Origin: Winogradskya consettensis
GTDB lineage: Bacteria; Actinomycetota; Actinomycetes; Mycobacteriales; Micromonosporaceae
DNA: 64,000 nucleotides
Assembly: GCF_018332715.1 (NCBI RefSeq)
Contig: NZ_BOQP01000027.1
Location: 248,001 to 312,000, forward strand
Direction: 5' to 3'
Under the pieces are notes generated by a model. The model was not told where the DNA came from, did no database searches, and worked only from the letters and a program-made list of their open reading frames with translations. A program made the position numbers and the translations under genes. Numbering within the stretch: the first letter of the stretch is position 1; each line of letters begins with the position of its first letter. Shown here piece by piece: positions 1 to 7,983 of the stretch.

Positions 1-478
1 AGGCGTAGACGGGTACGGCCCACCGGTGCTCGAAGCGTTCCGGGTCGGTGACGATGCCGAACGAGCCGAGCCCGCTGCTGACGTTCACGATCGCGGCGCC
101 GTCCGAGGCCCGCAGCAGAGGCAGGAACGCACTGGTCACGCGGACGATGCCGAAGACGTTGACGTCGTACACCCGACGCGTGTCCTCACCGGTCGCGTCC
201 TGGGCGCCGGCCCATCCGTCGGTGACGCCGGCGTTGTTGATCAGAACGTCGAGCCGGTCCTCGTGCTTGGCGAGCAGGGCGGCGGCGTCGGCGACGGAGG
301 CGTCGTCGGTGACGTCCATGACGAGCAGGTGTGCGCCTTCGCCGAGCCGGTCGGCGGCCGCGCGGCCCAGCTTCTCGTCGCGGGCGGTGATGTAGACCTT
401 GTGACCCAGCTCGACGAGCTGGCGTGCCGTTTCGTAGCCGAGGCCTTTGTTGCCGCCGGTGATCAAGGTGACTGTCAT
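1..478 (-). CDS. SDR family oxidoreductase (C-terminus cut by window edge)
   Basis: The first 159 residues of a short-chain dehydrogenase/reductase are visible; the gene runs out of the window, so the active-site YxxxK is not seen. The start is the ATG at 478. The N-terminus has the Rossmann motif TGGNKGLG, a conserved MDVTDDASV acidic turn, the NNAG motif, and an IVNVSSG strand carrying the likely catalytic Ser. Classical SDRs use NAD(P)H to reduce or oxidise a carbonyl or hydroxyl group; the substrate cannot be told. It is divergent from the XRE regulator at 581, an arrangement common in actinomycetes, so that regulator probably controls it (inference). Confidence 0.85.
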   Translation of the reverse strand, partial: MTVTLITGGNKGLGYETARQLVELGHKVYITARDEKLGRAAADRLGEGAHLLVMDVTDDASVADAAALLAKHEDRLDVLINNAGVTDGWAGAQDATGEDTRRVYDVNVFGIVRVTSAFLPLLRASDGAAIVNVSSGLGSFGIVTDPERFEHRWAVPVYA

Positions 479-527
479 GGGATCGACTCTCGGGGCGCGC
501 CGCTGACGGAAGGTAAGCCCTGCTCAT

Positions 528-542
528 CCTGGGTGCGCCAGG
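528..542. promoter_or_regulatory. Small inverted repeat between divergent SDR and XRE genes
   Basis: CCTGG-GTGCG-CCAGG, with 5-bp arms, lies in the 102-bp gap between the two divergent starts. It is a possible operator for the XRE regulator. The arms are short, and in DNA this GC-rich the match could be chance. Confidence 0.3.
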
Positions 543-580
543 GACAGCTTCAGCGACGGGGACGCCTCTACGCTGGGTGG

Positions 581-1453
581 ATGGAGACAGCCAACGCGCT
601 CGGGGAGTTTCTGCGAGCCCGGCGGGCCGCGGTCACGCCCGAGGACGTGGGGCTGGCGCCCGGCATCCGCCGCAGAGTCCCGGGCCTGCGCCGCGAGGAA
701 CTGGCGCTGCTGGCCGGCATCAGCCCGGACTACTACCTGCGCCTCGAGCAGGGGCGGGACCGGCATCCGTCGCATCAGGTCGTGGCGGCGCTGGCCGTGG
801 CGCTGCGGCTCGACGAGATCGCGACGGCGCACCTCCACGGGCTCTCGTCGCCGCCTCCGCGTCGTTCCGTGCGCCGCCGGGCGGAGAAGGTCCCGGCGGG
901 GACCAGCCGGTTGGTTGCCGAGTTGCCGCTGCCGGCGTACGTGGTGGGTAGGTATTTTGATGTTCTGGCGGCCAACCCGATCGCGGGAGTGCTGTCGACC
1001 AGCTTCATGGTGGGCCGCAACATCGCGCGTCAGCTCTTCCTGGACCCGGCCGACCGCGCGCTCTACGTCGACTGGGAGCGCATCACCGCGGGAATGGTGG
1101 GTGGGCTGCGCTCCAGGACCGCCATGGATTCCGGCGATCCCCGCCTCGCCGAGCTGGTCGGTGAACTGTCGATCCGCAGCGAACGGTTCCGGTCGCTCTG
1201 GGCCCGCGCCGAGGTCTCCGACGGCCGCAACGGCATCAGCCACCTCGACCATCCCCAGGTCGGCGAGCTGCATCTGCTGCACGAGAAGCTCGACGTCGAC
1301 ACGAGCGGCACCATGCAACTCGTCATCCACCACGCCGCGCCGGACGCCGGTTCCGCCGAGGCGCTGGCCCTGCTCGGCACCCTCGCCGCCACCGCCGAGT
1401 CACCCGCGGCAGGATCGACCCGGGGACGCCGGGGTGCCGAGGGTCGCCAGTAG
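581..1453 (+). CDS. XRE-family regulator with MmyB-like ligand-binding domain
   Basis: This is a 290-aa helix-turn-helix regulator. The N-terminal HTH spans about residues 5-75, with the typical PGLRREELALLAGIS and YYLRLEQGRD motifs. It is followed by the PAS-like MmyB domain (about 105-265) with the characteristic FDVLAANP and NIARQLFLDP segments. The family is known from actinomycetes, often beside oxidoreductase genes, and its domain is thought to bind a fatty-acid-like ligand. The ATG at 581 starts directly at the HTH; upstream in-frame codons overlap the divergent SDR and were not used. The last ~25 residues are low-complexity. Confidence 0.88.
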   Translation: METANALGEFLRARRAAVTPEDVGLAPGIRRRVPGLRREELALLAGISPDYYLRLEQGRDRHPSHQVVAALAVALRLDEIATAHLHGLSSPPPRRSVRRRAEKVPAGTSRLVAELPLPAYVVGRYFDVLAANPIAGVLSTSFMVGRNIARQLFLDPADRALYVDWERITAGMVGGLRSRTAMDSGDPRLAELVGELSIRSERFRSLWARAEVSDGRNGISHLDHPQVGELHLLHEKLDVDTSGTMQLVIHHAAPDAGSAEALALLGTLAATAESPAAGSTRGRRGAEGRQ

Positions 1454-1508
1454 CGCCAGCGCGTCGGCACTCACCGATCTTTGACCCGACCCGTCCTGAC
1501 GGAGAATC

Positions 1509-1892
1509 ATGGACATGACCACTCAGCACATCACCCTCGGTGCGATCAACATGGAAGCCGAGAACCCCGTCGAACTCGCCGCGTTCTGGGGGACCGTCAC
1601 CTCCGCCGTTCCCTCGGTCGGCGGGGGTACGGTCTACCTGCCGCCGGCGGGCCCGGGAGGGTTCGCGATGTTCTTCCGGCCGATGGCAGGTCCCCGCCTC
1701 GAACGCCAGGCAGCGCACCTGGACCTGACGGTCCCCTGGGGTTCGCGGCAGGCCGAGGTCGACCGGCTCCTCAGCCTCGGCGCCACCTACAAGTGGGACG
1801 TGCTCGACGAGGTGCCGCACGTGCAGTGGACGACCCTGGCCGATCCCGAGGGCAACCTGTTCTGCGTGGCCGAGCACCCTCCGGCGTCCTGA
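1509..1892 (+). CDS. VOC (glyoxalase/bleomycin-resistance fold) family protein
   Basis: This 127-aa protein contains one vicinal-oxygen-chelate module pair. It opens with TLGAINMEAENPVELAAFW and ends with LADPEGNLFCVAEH, the typical last VOC strand (DPxGNxFxL/V). Members act as small dioxygenases, isomerases or resistance proteins; nothing here identifies the substrate. It lies 55 bp after the XRE regulator on the same strand and ends at a strong bidirectional hairpin. Confidence 0.8.
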   Translation: MDMTTQHITLGAINMEAENPVELAAFWGTVTSAVPSVGGGTVYLPPAGPGGFAMFFRPMAGPRLERQAAHLDLTVPWGSRQAEVDRLLSLGATYKWDVLDEVPHVQWTTLADPEGNLFCVAEHPPAS

Positions 1893-1929
1893 GTGGAGTC
1901 GTCCGGCCGCAGATCGCATGAGCGTGCGG

Positions 1930-1968
1930 CCCGCACGGCTCAGGCCGCGATGACCTGAGCCGTGCGGG
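1930..1968. terminator. Bidirectional hairpin terminator
   Basis: A perfect 15-bp stem (CCCGCACGGCTCAGG at 1930-1944 with its complement at 1954-1968) has a 9-nt loop. It sits between the convergent VOC gene and the SDR gene that ends at 1972. There is no U-tract, which is usual for high-GC actinobacteria. Confidence 0.8.
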
Positions 1969-1971
1969 TGC

Positions 1972-2691
1972 TCATGCGGTGAGGGGTGGCACGCCGGGCA
2001 GGGCGTAGAGGTCGGCGATGCTGCCGGAGAGGGCGGCCTTGACGGCGACGGCGCGGTCGTCGGCGAGGACCTCGTGCTCGTTGTTCTCGAGGCCGTCGTA
2101 GCCGGCGCGGACGATGTCGGCCGGGTCGTTCTTGGCGTCGTCGACCATGGCGATCATCGGGGTGTCGGTGTAGCCGAGGTGCAGGCCGACGACCTGGGTG
2201 TGCTGGGCGGCGAGTTCGACGCGGAACGAGTTGGTGGCCGACCAGAACGCCGCCTTGGCCGCGCTGTAGGCGCCGGCGACGCCGAGCCAGCTGAGTACGG
2301 AGTGCACGTCGAGGAACGCGCCCCCGCCGTTCGCGCCGAGGATCGGGGCGAACGCGCGGTTGACGAGTACGGCGCCGAAGAAGTTGGTCTCGAAGATCTC
2401 GCGGAGGTGCGCGAACGACGTGCCGGTGATGGTGTCGCCGTGGGTGTAGATGCCGGCGTTGTTGACCACGACGGTCGTGTCACCGGCTGCCGCGGCCGCG
2501 GCGATGACGGAGGCCTCGTCGGTGACGTCGAGCCGCAGGGGGACCACGCGGTCGTCGTTCCAGTCACGCGGGGTGCGGGCGGTGGCGTACACCTTGGCCG
2601 CGCCGCGTTCCAGGGCCTGCTTGACGAATTCCTGCCCGAGGCCGCCGTTGGCTCCGGTCACGAGGACCACCGCGTTCTTGATGCTGGTCAT
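1972..2691 (-). CDS. SDR family oxidoreductase
   Basis: This is a complete 239-aa classical SDR. It has TGANGGLG near residue 13 for nucleotide binding, VVNNAG, a DVHSVLSW strand carrying the catalytic Ser, and YSAAKAA with the catalytic Tyr and Lys. It should catalyse NAD(P)(H)-dependent interconversion of an alcohol and a ketone or aldehyde; the substrate is unknown. It ends at the hairpin at 1930-1968. Two copies of the 18-bp HxlR-type motif (2711 and 2758) lie just upstream, suggesting it is induced as part of the nearby HxlR regulon. Confidence 0.88.
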   Translation of the reverse strand: MTSIKNAVVLVTGANGGLGQEFVKQALERGAAKVYATARTPRDWNDDRVVPLRLDVTDEASVIAAAAAAGDTTVVVNNAGIYTHGDTITGTSFAHLREIFETNFFGAVLVNRAFAPILGANGGGAFLDVHSVLSWLGVAGAYSAAKAAFWSATNSFRVELAAQHTQVVGLHLGYTDTPMIAMVDDAKNDPADIVRAGYDGLENNEHEVLADDRAVAVKAALSGSIADLYALPGVPPLTA

Positions 2692-2710
2692 GAGCTGTCT
2701 TCCTTCTGGA

Positions 2711-2728
2711 TTGGAAATACCAACTTAG
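2711..2728 (+). promoter_or_regulatory. Putative HxlR operator, copy 1
   Basis: TTGGAAATACCAACTTAG lies 20 bp upstream of the SDR start. It matches the motif seen at 4432, 4459 and 5563 (consensus TTGGAAAWWACAACYTAG). The A-rich core between TTGG and CCAA fits the A/T-centred inverted repeats known for HxlR/DUF24 regulators. Confidence 0.6.
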
Positions 2729-2757
2729 CAACGTACGAAGCGGCGCGGCCATCTGCA

Positions 2758-2775
2758 GTGGAAAAAACCACTCAG
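2758..2775 (+). promoter_or_regulatory. Putative HxlR operator, palindromic copy
   Basis: GTGGAAAAAACCACTCAG contains the perfect inverted repeat GTGG-AAAAAA-CCAC. It overlaps the stop codon of the cNMP-flavoprotein (stop at 2772-2774) and sits 67 bp upstream of the SDR start. It resembles the 18-bp motif upstream of both HxlR genes. Confidence 0.5.
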
Positions 2776-4418
2776 CTCACGCGGAGGGCTGCGTGCACCG
2801 AGCTGACCGCGCTCGCACCCTCGCCGACCGCGGCGGCGACACGTTTCATCGAGCCGGACCGGACGTCTCCGGCGGCGAAGATGCGCGGACGGCTGGTTTC
2901 GAACGGCAGGGGACGCCGGCCCAGCTCGGTCCACTGCTCACCGAGGTCGTCGTTGTCGAGCTGGGCATCCGTACGCAGAAAGCCGTGCCCGTCCCCGGCG
3001 ATCCCGTCGAGCCAGGCCGTCGCCGGGGTGGCACCGATGAAGCAGAACAGTCCCACGCACTCCTGCGCCGGTGACCCGGTGAGCGTGATCTCCTCCAGCG
3101 AGGTCCCGCCGTGCAGCGCGGTGACCTGCGTGCCGGTCCGCACGGTGATGTGCGGATCGGCGTCGATCCGGTCGGCGAGGTACGACGACATCCCCGCCCG
3201 TAGGTCGGCTCCGCGCACGACGAGCGTGACCGCGCTGCCCCGGGCGGCCAGGTAGAGCGCCGCCTGCCCCGCCGAGTTCGCGCCGCCGACGACCGCGACC
3301 GGTTTCGCTCCGCACGCGCGGGCCTCGATCTCGGTCGCCGCGTAGTAGATCCCGGCGCCCTCGAATTCCGCCCACCGCTCCAGGGGGAGCGCCCGGTACC
3401 TCGCCCCGGTGGCGATCACCGCTGCCCCGGCTCCGATCGTGGTGCCGTCGGTCAGGACGACGCGTACGCGGTCCGGCTCGGAATGCAGCTCCGCGACCTC
3501 GCACGGGCTGGCGATCCGGGCGCCGAACTTCTGTGCCTGCACCGCGGCGGCCGCGGTCAGCTCGGTGCCGCTGATGCCGGACGTGAACCCGAGATAGTTC
3601 TCGATCCGCGAGCTGGCGGCCGCCTGCCCGCCCGCCGCCACCGAGTCCAGCACGAGCGTGCGCAGGCCCTCCGACGCGCCGTACACCCCGGCGGCGAGCC
3701 CGGCGGGTCCGGCGCCGATGACCACGAGGTCCACGTGCTCGCCGGCGGTAGGTGTGTAGGACAGGCCGAGGTGCTGGGCGAGCAGGCCGGTGGTCGCGCG
3801 GCGCAGGACCGCCCCGGGCGTGATCACAACCGGGAGGTCGTCGGCGGTCGCGGACACCGCGCGGGCCAGCGCCGCCCCGGCCGGGGAGCCGATCTCGTTC
3901 CAGGTGTGGGGGAGTTGCAGGCGGGCGGCGTACGTCCGGAGTGCCAGTGCCGCCGCGGAGGCCTCCGTGCCGACGATCTCCAGGCTGCGTGCTGCCTGCC
4001 CGTCGCGCAGATCGCGGCGCCGGGCGATCAGCGCGCGCAGCACGATGTCGGAAAGCTCCGGGTCGCTGTCCATGAGCGTACGGAACGCCTCCGGCCCGAT
4101 CCGGCGGATCTCCGACGCCTCGGCGGCGCATGCGCTGAGATATGCCGACTGCCGGGTGAGCAGGTTGAGCTCCCCGCTGAATTCGCAGGCGCCGTAACTG
4201 GCCACGGTGACCTCGTCATCGTCGCTCGTGGACGGGCGCACGATGTCCACCCGGCCGGACTCGACCAGGATCATGTCGCTGACCTCGTCACCGGCCTGGA
4301 AGATCCAGGCGCCGGCCGGCAGCTGGGAGGGCGTGCCGTAGGCGCGAAGGCGCGCCCACTGCTCGCCGGTGAGAACGGGGCGTGCTTCGGAAGCGGGTCG
4401 GTTATCCATGGGGGCCAC
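2772..4418 (-). CDS. FAD-dependent pyridine nucleotide oxidoreductase with N-terminal cyclic-nucleotide-binding domain
   Basis: This 548-aa three-part protein starts with a CAP/CNB-type domain (about 20-135; GDEVSDMILVESGRVDI, GELNLLTRQSAYL). A ~75-residue segment follows that looks like a thioredoxin fold without redox Cys. The rest is a TrxR-like FAD/NAD(P)H module (from about 230) with GAGPAGLAAGVYGASEG, VIATGARYR, VGGANSAGQAA and IFAAGDVRSG. Where thioredoxin reductase has CxxC, this protein reads GIYYAATEIEA, so it cannot be a classical disulfide reductase. The natural electron acceptor is unknown. A paralogue lies at 19640-21259. The gene faces HxlR 1 across an operator pair. Confidence 0.85.
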   Translation of the reverse strand: MAPMDNRPASEARPVLTGEQWARLRAYGTPSQLPAGAWIFQAGDEVSDMILVESGRVDIVRPSTSDDDEVTVASYGACEFSGELNLLTRQSAYLSACAAEASEIRRIGPEAFRTLMDSDPELSDIVLRALIARRRDLRDGQAARSLEIVGTEASAAALALRTYAARLQLPHTWNEIGSPAGAALARAVSATADDLPVVITPGAVLRRATTGLLAQHLGLSYTPTAGEHVDLVVIGAGPAGLAAGVYGASEGLRTLVLDSVAAGGQAAASSRIENYLGFTSGISGTELTAAAAVQAQKFGARIASPCEVAELHSEPDRVRVVLTDGTTIGAGAAVIATGARYRALPLERWAEFEGAGIYYAATEIEARACGAKPVAVVGGANSAGQAALYLAARGSAVTLVVRGADLRAGMSSYLADRIDADPHITVRTGTQVTALHGGTSLEEITLTGSPAQECVGLFCFIGATPATAWLDGIAGDGHGFLRTDAQLDNDDLGEQWTELGRRPLPFETSRPRIFAAGDVRSGSMKRVAAAVGEGASAVSSVHAALRVS

Positions 4419-4431
4419 CGTACCGACTGAA

Positions 4432-4449
4432 TTGGAAATTACAATCTAG
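4432..4449 (+). promoter_or_regulatory. Putative HxlR operator, copy 2
   Basis: TTGGAAATTACAATCTAG lies 14 bp upstream of the flavoprotein start in the divergent gap shared with HxlR 1. It is one of four close matches to the 18-bp motif. Confidence 0.6.
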
Positions 4450-4458
4450 ATGGCTCAG

Positions 4459-4476
4459 CTAGGTTGTTTTTTGCAA
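4459..4476 (-). promoter_or_regulatory. Putative HxlR operator, copy 3
   Basis: On the minus strand this reads TTGCAAAAAACAACCTAG. It lies 80 bp upstream of the HxlR 1 start and in opposite orientation to copy 2. Two facing copies in a divergent gap suggest joint control and autoregulation. Confidence 0.6.
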
Positions 4477-4555
4477 CCCAAGTACGTTACGGTCCTGACG
4501 AACGCAGCGGCGCCGAATTGTTCGCCGGAAACCGCCGAGGTGTGAGGGAGCTGCC

Positions 4556-5020
4556 GTGACCATCGCCAAGCTCGCCAGGACCAGTTGTTCGGTGTCGCGC
4601 AGTCTTTCCGTCCTCGGGGAACGTTGGACGCTGCTGATCATTCGCGACGCGCTGAGCGGGATGACGAAGTTCGAGGCCTTCCGGGAGTCCCTGGGTCTCG
4701 GCGCGGACGTGCTCGCCGATCGGCTGGCGACACTCGTCGATTTCGGCATCCTGGAGAAGCGCAGCTACCAGGAGCCCGGGTCGCGGGCCCGGTGCGAATA
4801 CCACCTGACCGATGCCGGCCGGCAGCTGCACGTCGTCATCGGGGGTCTGCAGCTGTGGGGCGACGCGAACCTGCCGTGGCCGTCCGGGCCGTCGACGGAG
4901 CGGCTCGATCGGCGCACCGGGAAGCCGGTCCGGGTCGCGTTCGTCGATGAGGGCGGGCGGCAGCTACCGGAGGAGAAAATCGACGTGGTCCACCACAGTG
5001 GTTACCCGAACCGTACGTAA
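4556..5020 (+). CDS. HxlR-family transcriptional regulator 1
   Basis: This is a 154-aa winged-helix HxlR (DUF24) regulator. It contains the family core SVLGERWTLLIIRDAL, a recognition region FEAFRESLGLGADVLADRL, and the wing YQEPGSRARCEYHLTDAGR. Cys11, just before the first helix, matches the position of the redox-sensing Cys of YodB/HypR-type members, so sensing of quinones or electrophiles is plausible (inference). The GTG start at 4556 places Cys11 as expected. It is convergent with a paralogue; the two stop codons are only 3 bp apart. Confidence 0.9.
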   Translation: MTIAKLARTSCSVSRSLSVLGERWTLLIIRDALSGMTKFEAFRESLGLGADVLADRLATLVDFGILEKRSYQEPGSRARCEYHLTDAGRQLHVVIGGLQLWGDANLPWPSGPSTERLDRRTGKPVRVAFVDEGGRQLPEEKIDVVHHSGYPNRT

Positions 5021-5023
5021 GGA

Positions 5024-5482
5024 CTAGCGCGGATAGGCGGCGGTGCGCACCGCGTCGACGTCGTCGAGGGGGACCTCGCAACCGCTGTCGTCGATGAAGG
5101 CGACCCGGACCCGGGCGGCCGTCTCGTGGGCCTGGCGGATCACCGTCGGGCCTTCCTTCCAGGGCAGGTGGTCGTCGGCCCACTGCTGCAGGCCGGCGAC
5201 GACGACGTGCAGCTCCCTGCCGGCCGGCGTCAGGTGGTATTCGTAGCGCGCACGGCTGCCGGGTTCCTGGTAGGCCTGCTTGGTCATCACGCCGTTCTCG
5301 ACGAGGGTGTTGAGCCGGTCGCTGAGCACGTCGGCCGCCATGCCGAGGTTGGTGCGGAACCCCTCGAAGCGGGTCTCGCCCTCGAACGCGAGCCGCAGGA
5401 CGAGCAGCGTCCAGCGCTCGCCCAGGACCGACAGGCTGCGGGAGACCGAGCAGGGGCTGTCTTGCAGCTTGGTGATGGGCAT
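5024..5482 (-). CDS. HxlR-family transcriptional regulator 2
   Basis: This 152-aa paralogue of HxlR 1 shares PCSVSRSLSVLGERWT and the wing YQEPGSRARYEYHLTPAGR. The ATG at 5482 was chosen because it puts Cys11 and the core helices in the same register as in HxlR 1; an in-frame ATG at 5560 would add 26 residues unlike the family. It is divergent from the hydrolase operon at 5624, with operator-like motifs between, so it is the likely controller of that operon. Confidence 0.9.
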   Translation of the reverse strand: MPITKLQDSPCSVSRSLSVLGERWTLLVLRLAFEGETRFEGFRTNLGMAADVLSDRLNTLVENGVMTKQAYQEPGSRARYEYHLTPAGRELHVVVAGLQQWADDHLPWKEGPTVIRQAHETAARVRVAFIDDSGCEVPLDDVDAVRTAAYPR

Positions 5483-5521
5483 GGGGTTTCGCCTCCGAGG
5501 GTGCCGGGTCCAGCTCCCTCC

Positions 5522-5539
5522 AGCGTACAACTTTTCCAA
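5522..5539 (-). promoter_or_regulatory. Degenerate HxlR half-site
   Basis: The minus strand begins TTGGAAAAG here, matching only the first half of the 18-bp motif. It sits about 40 bp upstream of HxlR 2. It may be an autoregulatory half-site, or chance. Confidence 0.3.
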
Positions 5540-5562
5540 TCCAGCTGTGACGACGTACACAT

Positions 5563-5580
5563 CTAAGTTGTTTTTTCCAA
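5563..5580 (-). promoter_or_regulatory. Putative HxlR operator, copy 4
   Basis: On the minus strand this reads TTGGAAAAAACAACTTAG, the closest match to the consensus. It lies 43 bp upstream of the hydrolase operon and 80 bp upstream of HxlR 2, a good position to control both. Confidence 0.6.
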
Positions 5581-5623
5581 GTCAGCGAGTCATGCTCGAA
5601 CTCCGCAGAAGCAAGGAGTCCCC

Positions 5624-6430
5624 ATGTCCACCCCTGTCGTCTTCATCCACGGCCTCTGGATCCACAGCGCCGCCTGGCAACCCTGGCAGGACCTGTTCGC
5701 CGAGGCCGGCTACGAGACCCACGCCCCGGGCTGGACCGGTGACAGCGCTACGCCGGCCGCCACCCGCAGCCGGCCCGAGGCCATTGCCGGTCTCGGTGTC
5801 GCCGAGCTCACCGAGGGTTACGCCCGCTACCTCGCGAAGCTCCCGGTCCGGCCGATCGTCGTCGGGCACTCCTTCGGCGGCCTGATCGCGCAGAAGCTGC
5901 TGGCCACCGGTGCCGCGGAGGCCGCCGTCGCGATCAGCCCGGCGCCGATCAAGGGTGCCACCAAGCTGCCGCTCGCCCAGATCCGCTCCGCCCTGCCGGT
6001 GCTGAGCAACCCCAGGAACAAGACCCGGGCGGTCGCCCTCAGCGAACGGCAGTTCCGCTACGGGTTCGGCAACGCCATCAGCAAGGAGGAGTCGCGGCGG
6101 CTGTTCGACGCGTACGCCATCCCGGGCCCCGGCCGTCCGATCTTCGAGCTCACCGCGGCGAAGAAAGACCCGAGCTCGCCCACTGAGGTCGATGTGACCG
6201 CCGCCCGGGGACCGCTGCTGATCACCGGCGCCGCTGACGACCACACCGTGCCGGAGGTCGTGAGCCGGCAGGCGTACGGCCTGTATGCGAACTCACCCTC
6301 CGTCACCGAGTACCACGCATTCGCGGGCCGCGGCCATTCCCTGGTCTTCGACAGCGGCTGGCGCGACGTCGCCCAGTACGCCCTCGGCTGGATCGCCAGC
6401 CTCTCCCAGAAGGAGCTCTCCGACCGATGA
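5624..6430 (+). CDS. Alpha/beta hydrolase
   Basis: This 268-aa alpha/beta-hydrolase-fold protein has the oxyanion strand VVFIHGLWIHS, the nucleophile elbow GHSFGG, ITGAADDHTVP carrying the acid, and GRGHSLVFD carrying the catalytic His. No signal peptide is seen, so it is cytosolic. It is the first gene of a five-gene operon and overlaps the crotonase by 4 bp (ATGA). The substrate (ester, lactone or thioester) cannot be inferred. Confidence 0.87.
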   Translation: MSTPVVFIHGLWIHSAAWQPWQDLFAEAGYETHAPGWTGDSATPAATRSRPEAIAGLGVAELTEGYARYLAKLPVRPIVVGHSFGGLIAQKLLATGAAEAAVAISPAPIKGATKLPLAQIRSALPVLSNPRNKTRAVALSERQFRYGFGNAISKEESRRLFDAYAIPGPGRPIFELTAAKKDPSSPTEVDVTAARGPLLITGAADDHTVPEVVSRQAYGLYANSPSVTEYHAFAGRGHSLVFDSGWRDVAQYALGWIASLSQKELSDR

Positions 6431-7272
6431 CTTTCCTCGACGACTTCAAGCCCGCCCACCTGACCCTCACCGCCGAGTCGCCGGCGTTCTGGCGCGTGAC
6501 GTTCGACAACCCGCCGGTCAACGTCATCGGTCCCGCGCTGATGAGCGATCTCAAGACGCTCCTCACCGAGCTGGAGAGCAACGACACCGTCAACGTCGTG
6601 CTCTTCGACAGCGCCGACCCCGACTTCTTCCTGGCTCACTACGACCTGGCTGCAGACCCCGCGCTGGCGGAGGCTCTGCCGAGCGCTACCGGGTACGCGG
6701 CCTGGGTGGACATCACCGTACGCATCAGCAAGCTCGCCGCCGTCACCATCAGCGCGATCCGCGGCATCGCCCGCGGCGCCGGCAGCGAGTTCGCGCTCGC
6801 CACCGACATGCGCTTCGCCAGCCTCGAGAAGGCGGTCCTCGGCCAGATGGAGGTCGGCTTCGCCGCGGTCGCCGGTGGCGGTGCCGGTGGGCGGCTGCCC
6901 GCGCTGGTCGGCCGTGGCCGCGCGTTCGAGATCCTGTTGGGCGGCAACGACTACGACGGCGCCCTGGCCGAGAAGTACGGCTACGTCAACCGTGCCATCC
7001 CCGATGAGCAGTTCGAGGCGTTCGTCACCGACTACGCCCGGCGCGTGTCCGGCTGGAACCACCAGGCACTCGGCGAGATCAAGTCCTTCATCAACAAGTA
7101 CACCCGGCTGCCCGACGCCGAGTTCCCGCTGCACTCCGACGCGTTCTGGGGTGCCGCCGGACGCCCCGAGTTCCGGACCACCGCGTCGCGCCTGTTCGAC
7201 AAGGGACTGCAGCAGCGTGGACCACTCGAATACCACCTCGGCGACGACATCGCCGGCATCGCCCAGGCCTGA
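6427..7272 (+). CDS. Enoyl-CoA hydratase/isomerase (crotonase) family protein
   Basis: This 281-aa crotonase-fold protein has the oxyanion-loop segment RGIARGAGSEFALATDMRFAS followed by LGQMEVGF and GRGRAFEILLGG. Glu residues sit near the two positions used for hydration in crotonases, but the surrounding region is divergent and unusually Gly/Ala-rich. It could be a hydratase, isomerase, or thioesterase-like member. It is translationally coupled to the upstream hydrolase. Confidence 0.82.
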   Translation: MTFLDDFKPAHLTLTAESPAFWRVTFDNPPVNVIGPALMSDLKTLLTELESNDTVNVVLFDSADPDFFLAHYDLAADPALAEALPSATGYAAWVDITVRISKLAAVTISAIRGIARGAGSEFALATDMRFASLEKAVLGQMEVGFAAVAGGGAGGRLPALVGRGRAFEILLGGNDYDGALAEKYGYVNRAIPDEQFEAFVTDYARRVSGWNHQALGEIKSFINKYTRLPDAEFPLHSDAFWGAAGRPEFRTTASRLFDKGLQQRGPLEYHLGDDIAGIAQA

Positions 7273-7284
7273 GGAGCAAACCCC

Positions 7285-7983
7285 ATGACCGCCACCGTCC
7301 TGCTCGTCCACGGCGCCTTCGCCGACGGATCGTCCTGGAACAACGTCATCACCCGGCTGCGGCAGCAGGGCATCACGGCGCGGGCCGTGGCCAATCCGCT
7401 GCGCGGGCTCACCGCCGACGGCGACTACGTCGCGAGCGTCGTCGCGCAAACCGAAGGCGACGTCGTTCTGGTCGGCCACAGCTATGGCGGGGCCGTCATA
7501 ACGTACGCGGGAAGCACCGCCAAAGCCCTCGTCTTCGTCGGCGCTTTCGGGCTCGACCAGGGTGAGGCGGCGCAGACCGCCACCGCCGGCTACCCGGAAC
7601 CGGACCTCATCGCGGCCCTGCGCCCCCGGACCTACCCCGGCAGCGACCTGCCCGAGCTCAGCATCGACGTCGACCGGTACCACCGCGTCTTCGCCGCCGA
7701 CCTGTCCACCGAGGACGCCGCCCTGGGCGCCGCGACCCAGCGCCCCATCGCCGCAGCCGGTCTCGGCGAACCCCTCGGCGTCGAACCGGCCTGGCGCCGC
7801 GTACCCAGCTGGTGGGTCTTCGGCGCCGCCGACAACGCCATCAACCCCGACTACCAGCGCGACACCGCCAAGAAGATCGGCGCCACGACAACAGAACTGG
7901 ACGGCGGCTCGCACAGCATCGCCATCTCCCGCCCCGACGAGGTCGCCACCGTCATCGCAAACGCCGTCCGTGCCGTCTCCTGA
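7285..7983 (+). CDS. Alpha/beta hydrolase
   Basis: This 232-aa hydrolase begins with VLLVHGAFADGSSWNNV and has the nucleophile motif GHSYGG, an acid in FGAADNAINP, and the catalytic His in GGSHSIAIS. It belongs to the small esterase/haloperoxidase-like set widespread in actinomycetes. It lies 12 bp after the crotonase, and its 3' end overlaps the chosen MFS start. Confidence 0.87.
   Translation: MTATVLLVHGAFADGSSWNNVITRLRQQGITARAVANPLRGLTADGDYVASVVAQTEGDVVLVGHSYGGAVITYAGSTAKALVFVGAFGLDQGEAAQTATAGYPEPDLIAALRPRTYPGSDLPELSIDVDRYHRVFAADLSTEDAALGAATQRPIAAAGLGEPLGVEPAWRRVPSWWVFGAADNAINPDYQRDTAKKIGATTTELDGGSHSIAISRPDEVATVIANAVRAVS

Noticed and set aside
2772..4418. Thioredoxin reductase
   Set aside because: The CxxC active site is missing in this protein and in its paralogue at 19640, so disulfide reduction is unlikely.
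7562..7969. Upstream part of the MFS frame
   Set aside because: Pro/Arg/Thr-rich out-of-frame reading of the hydrolase gene; the real transporter begins near 7970 or 8003.
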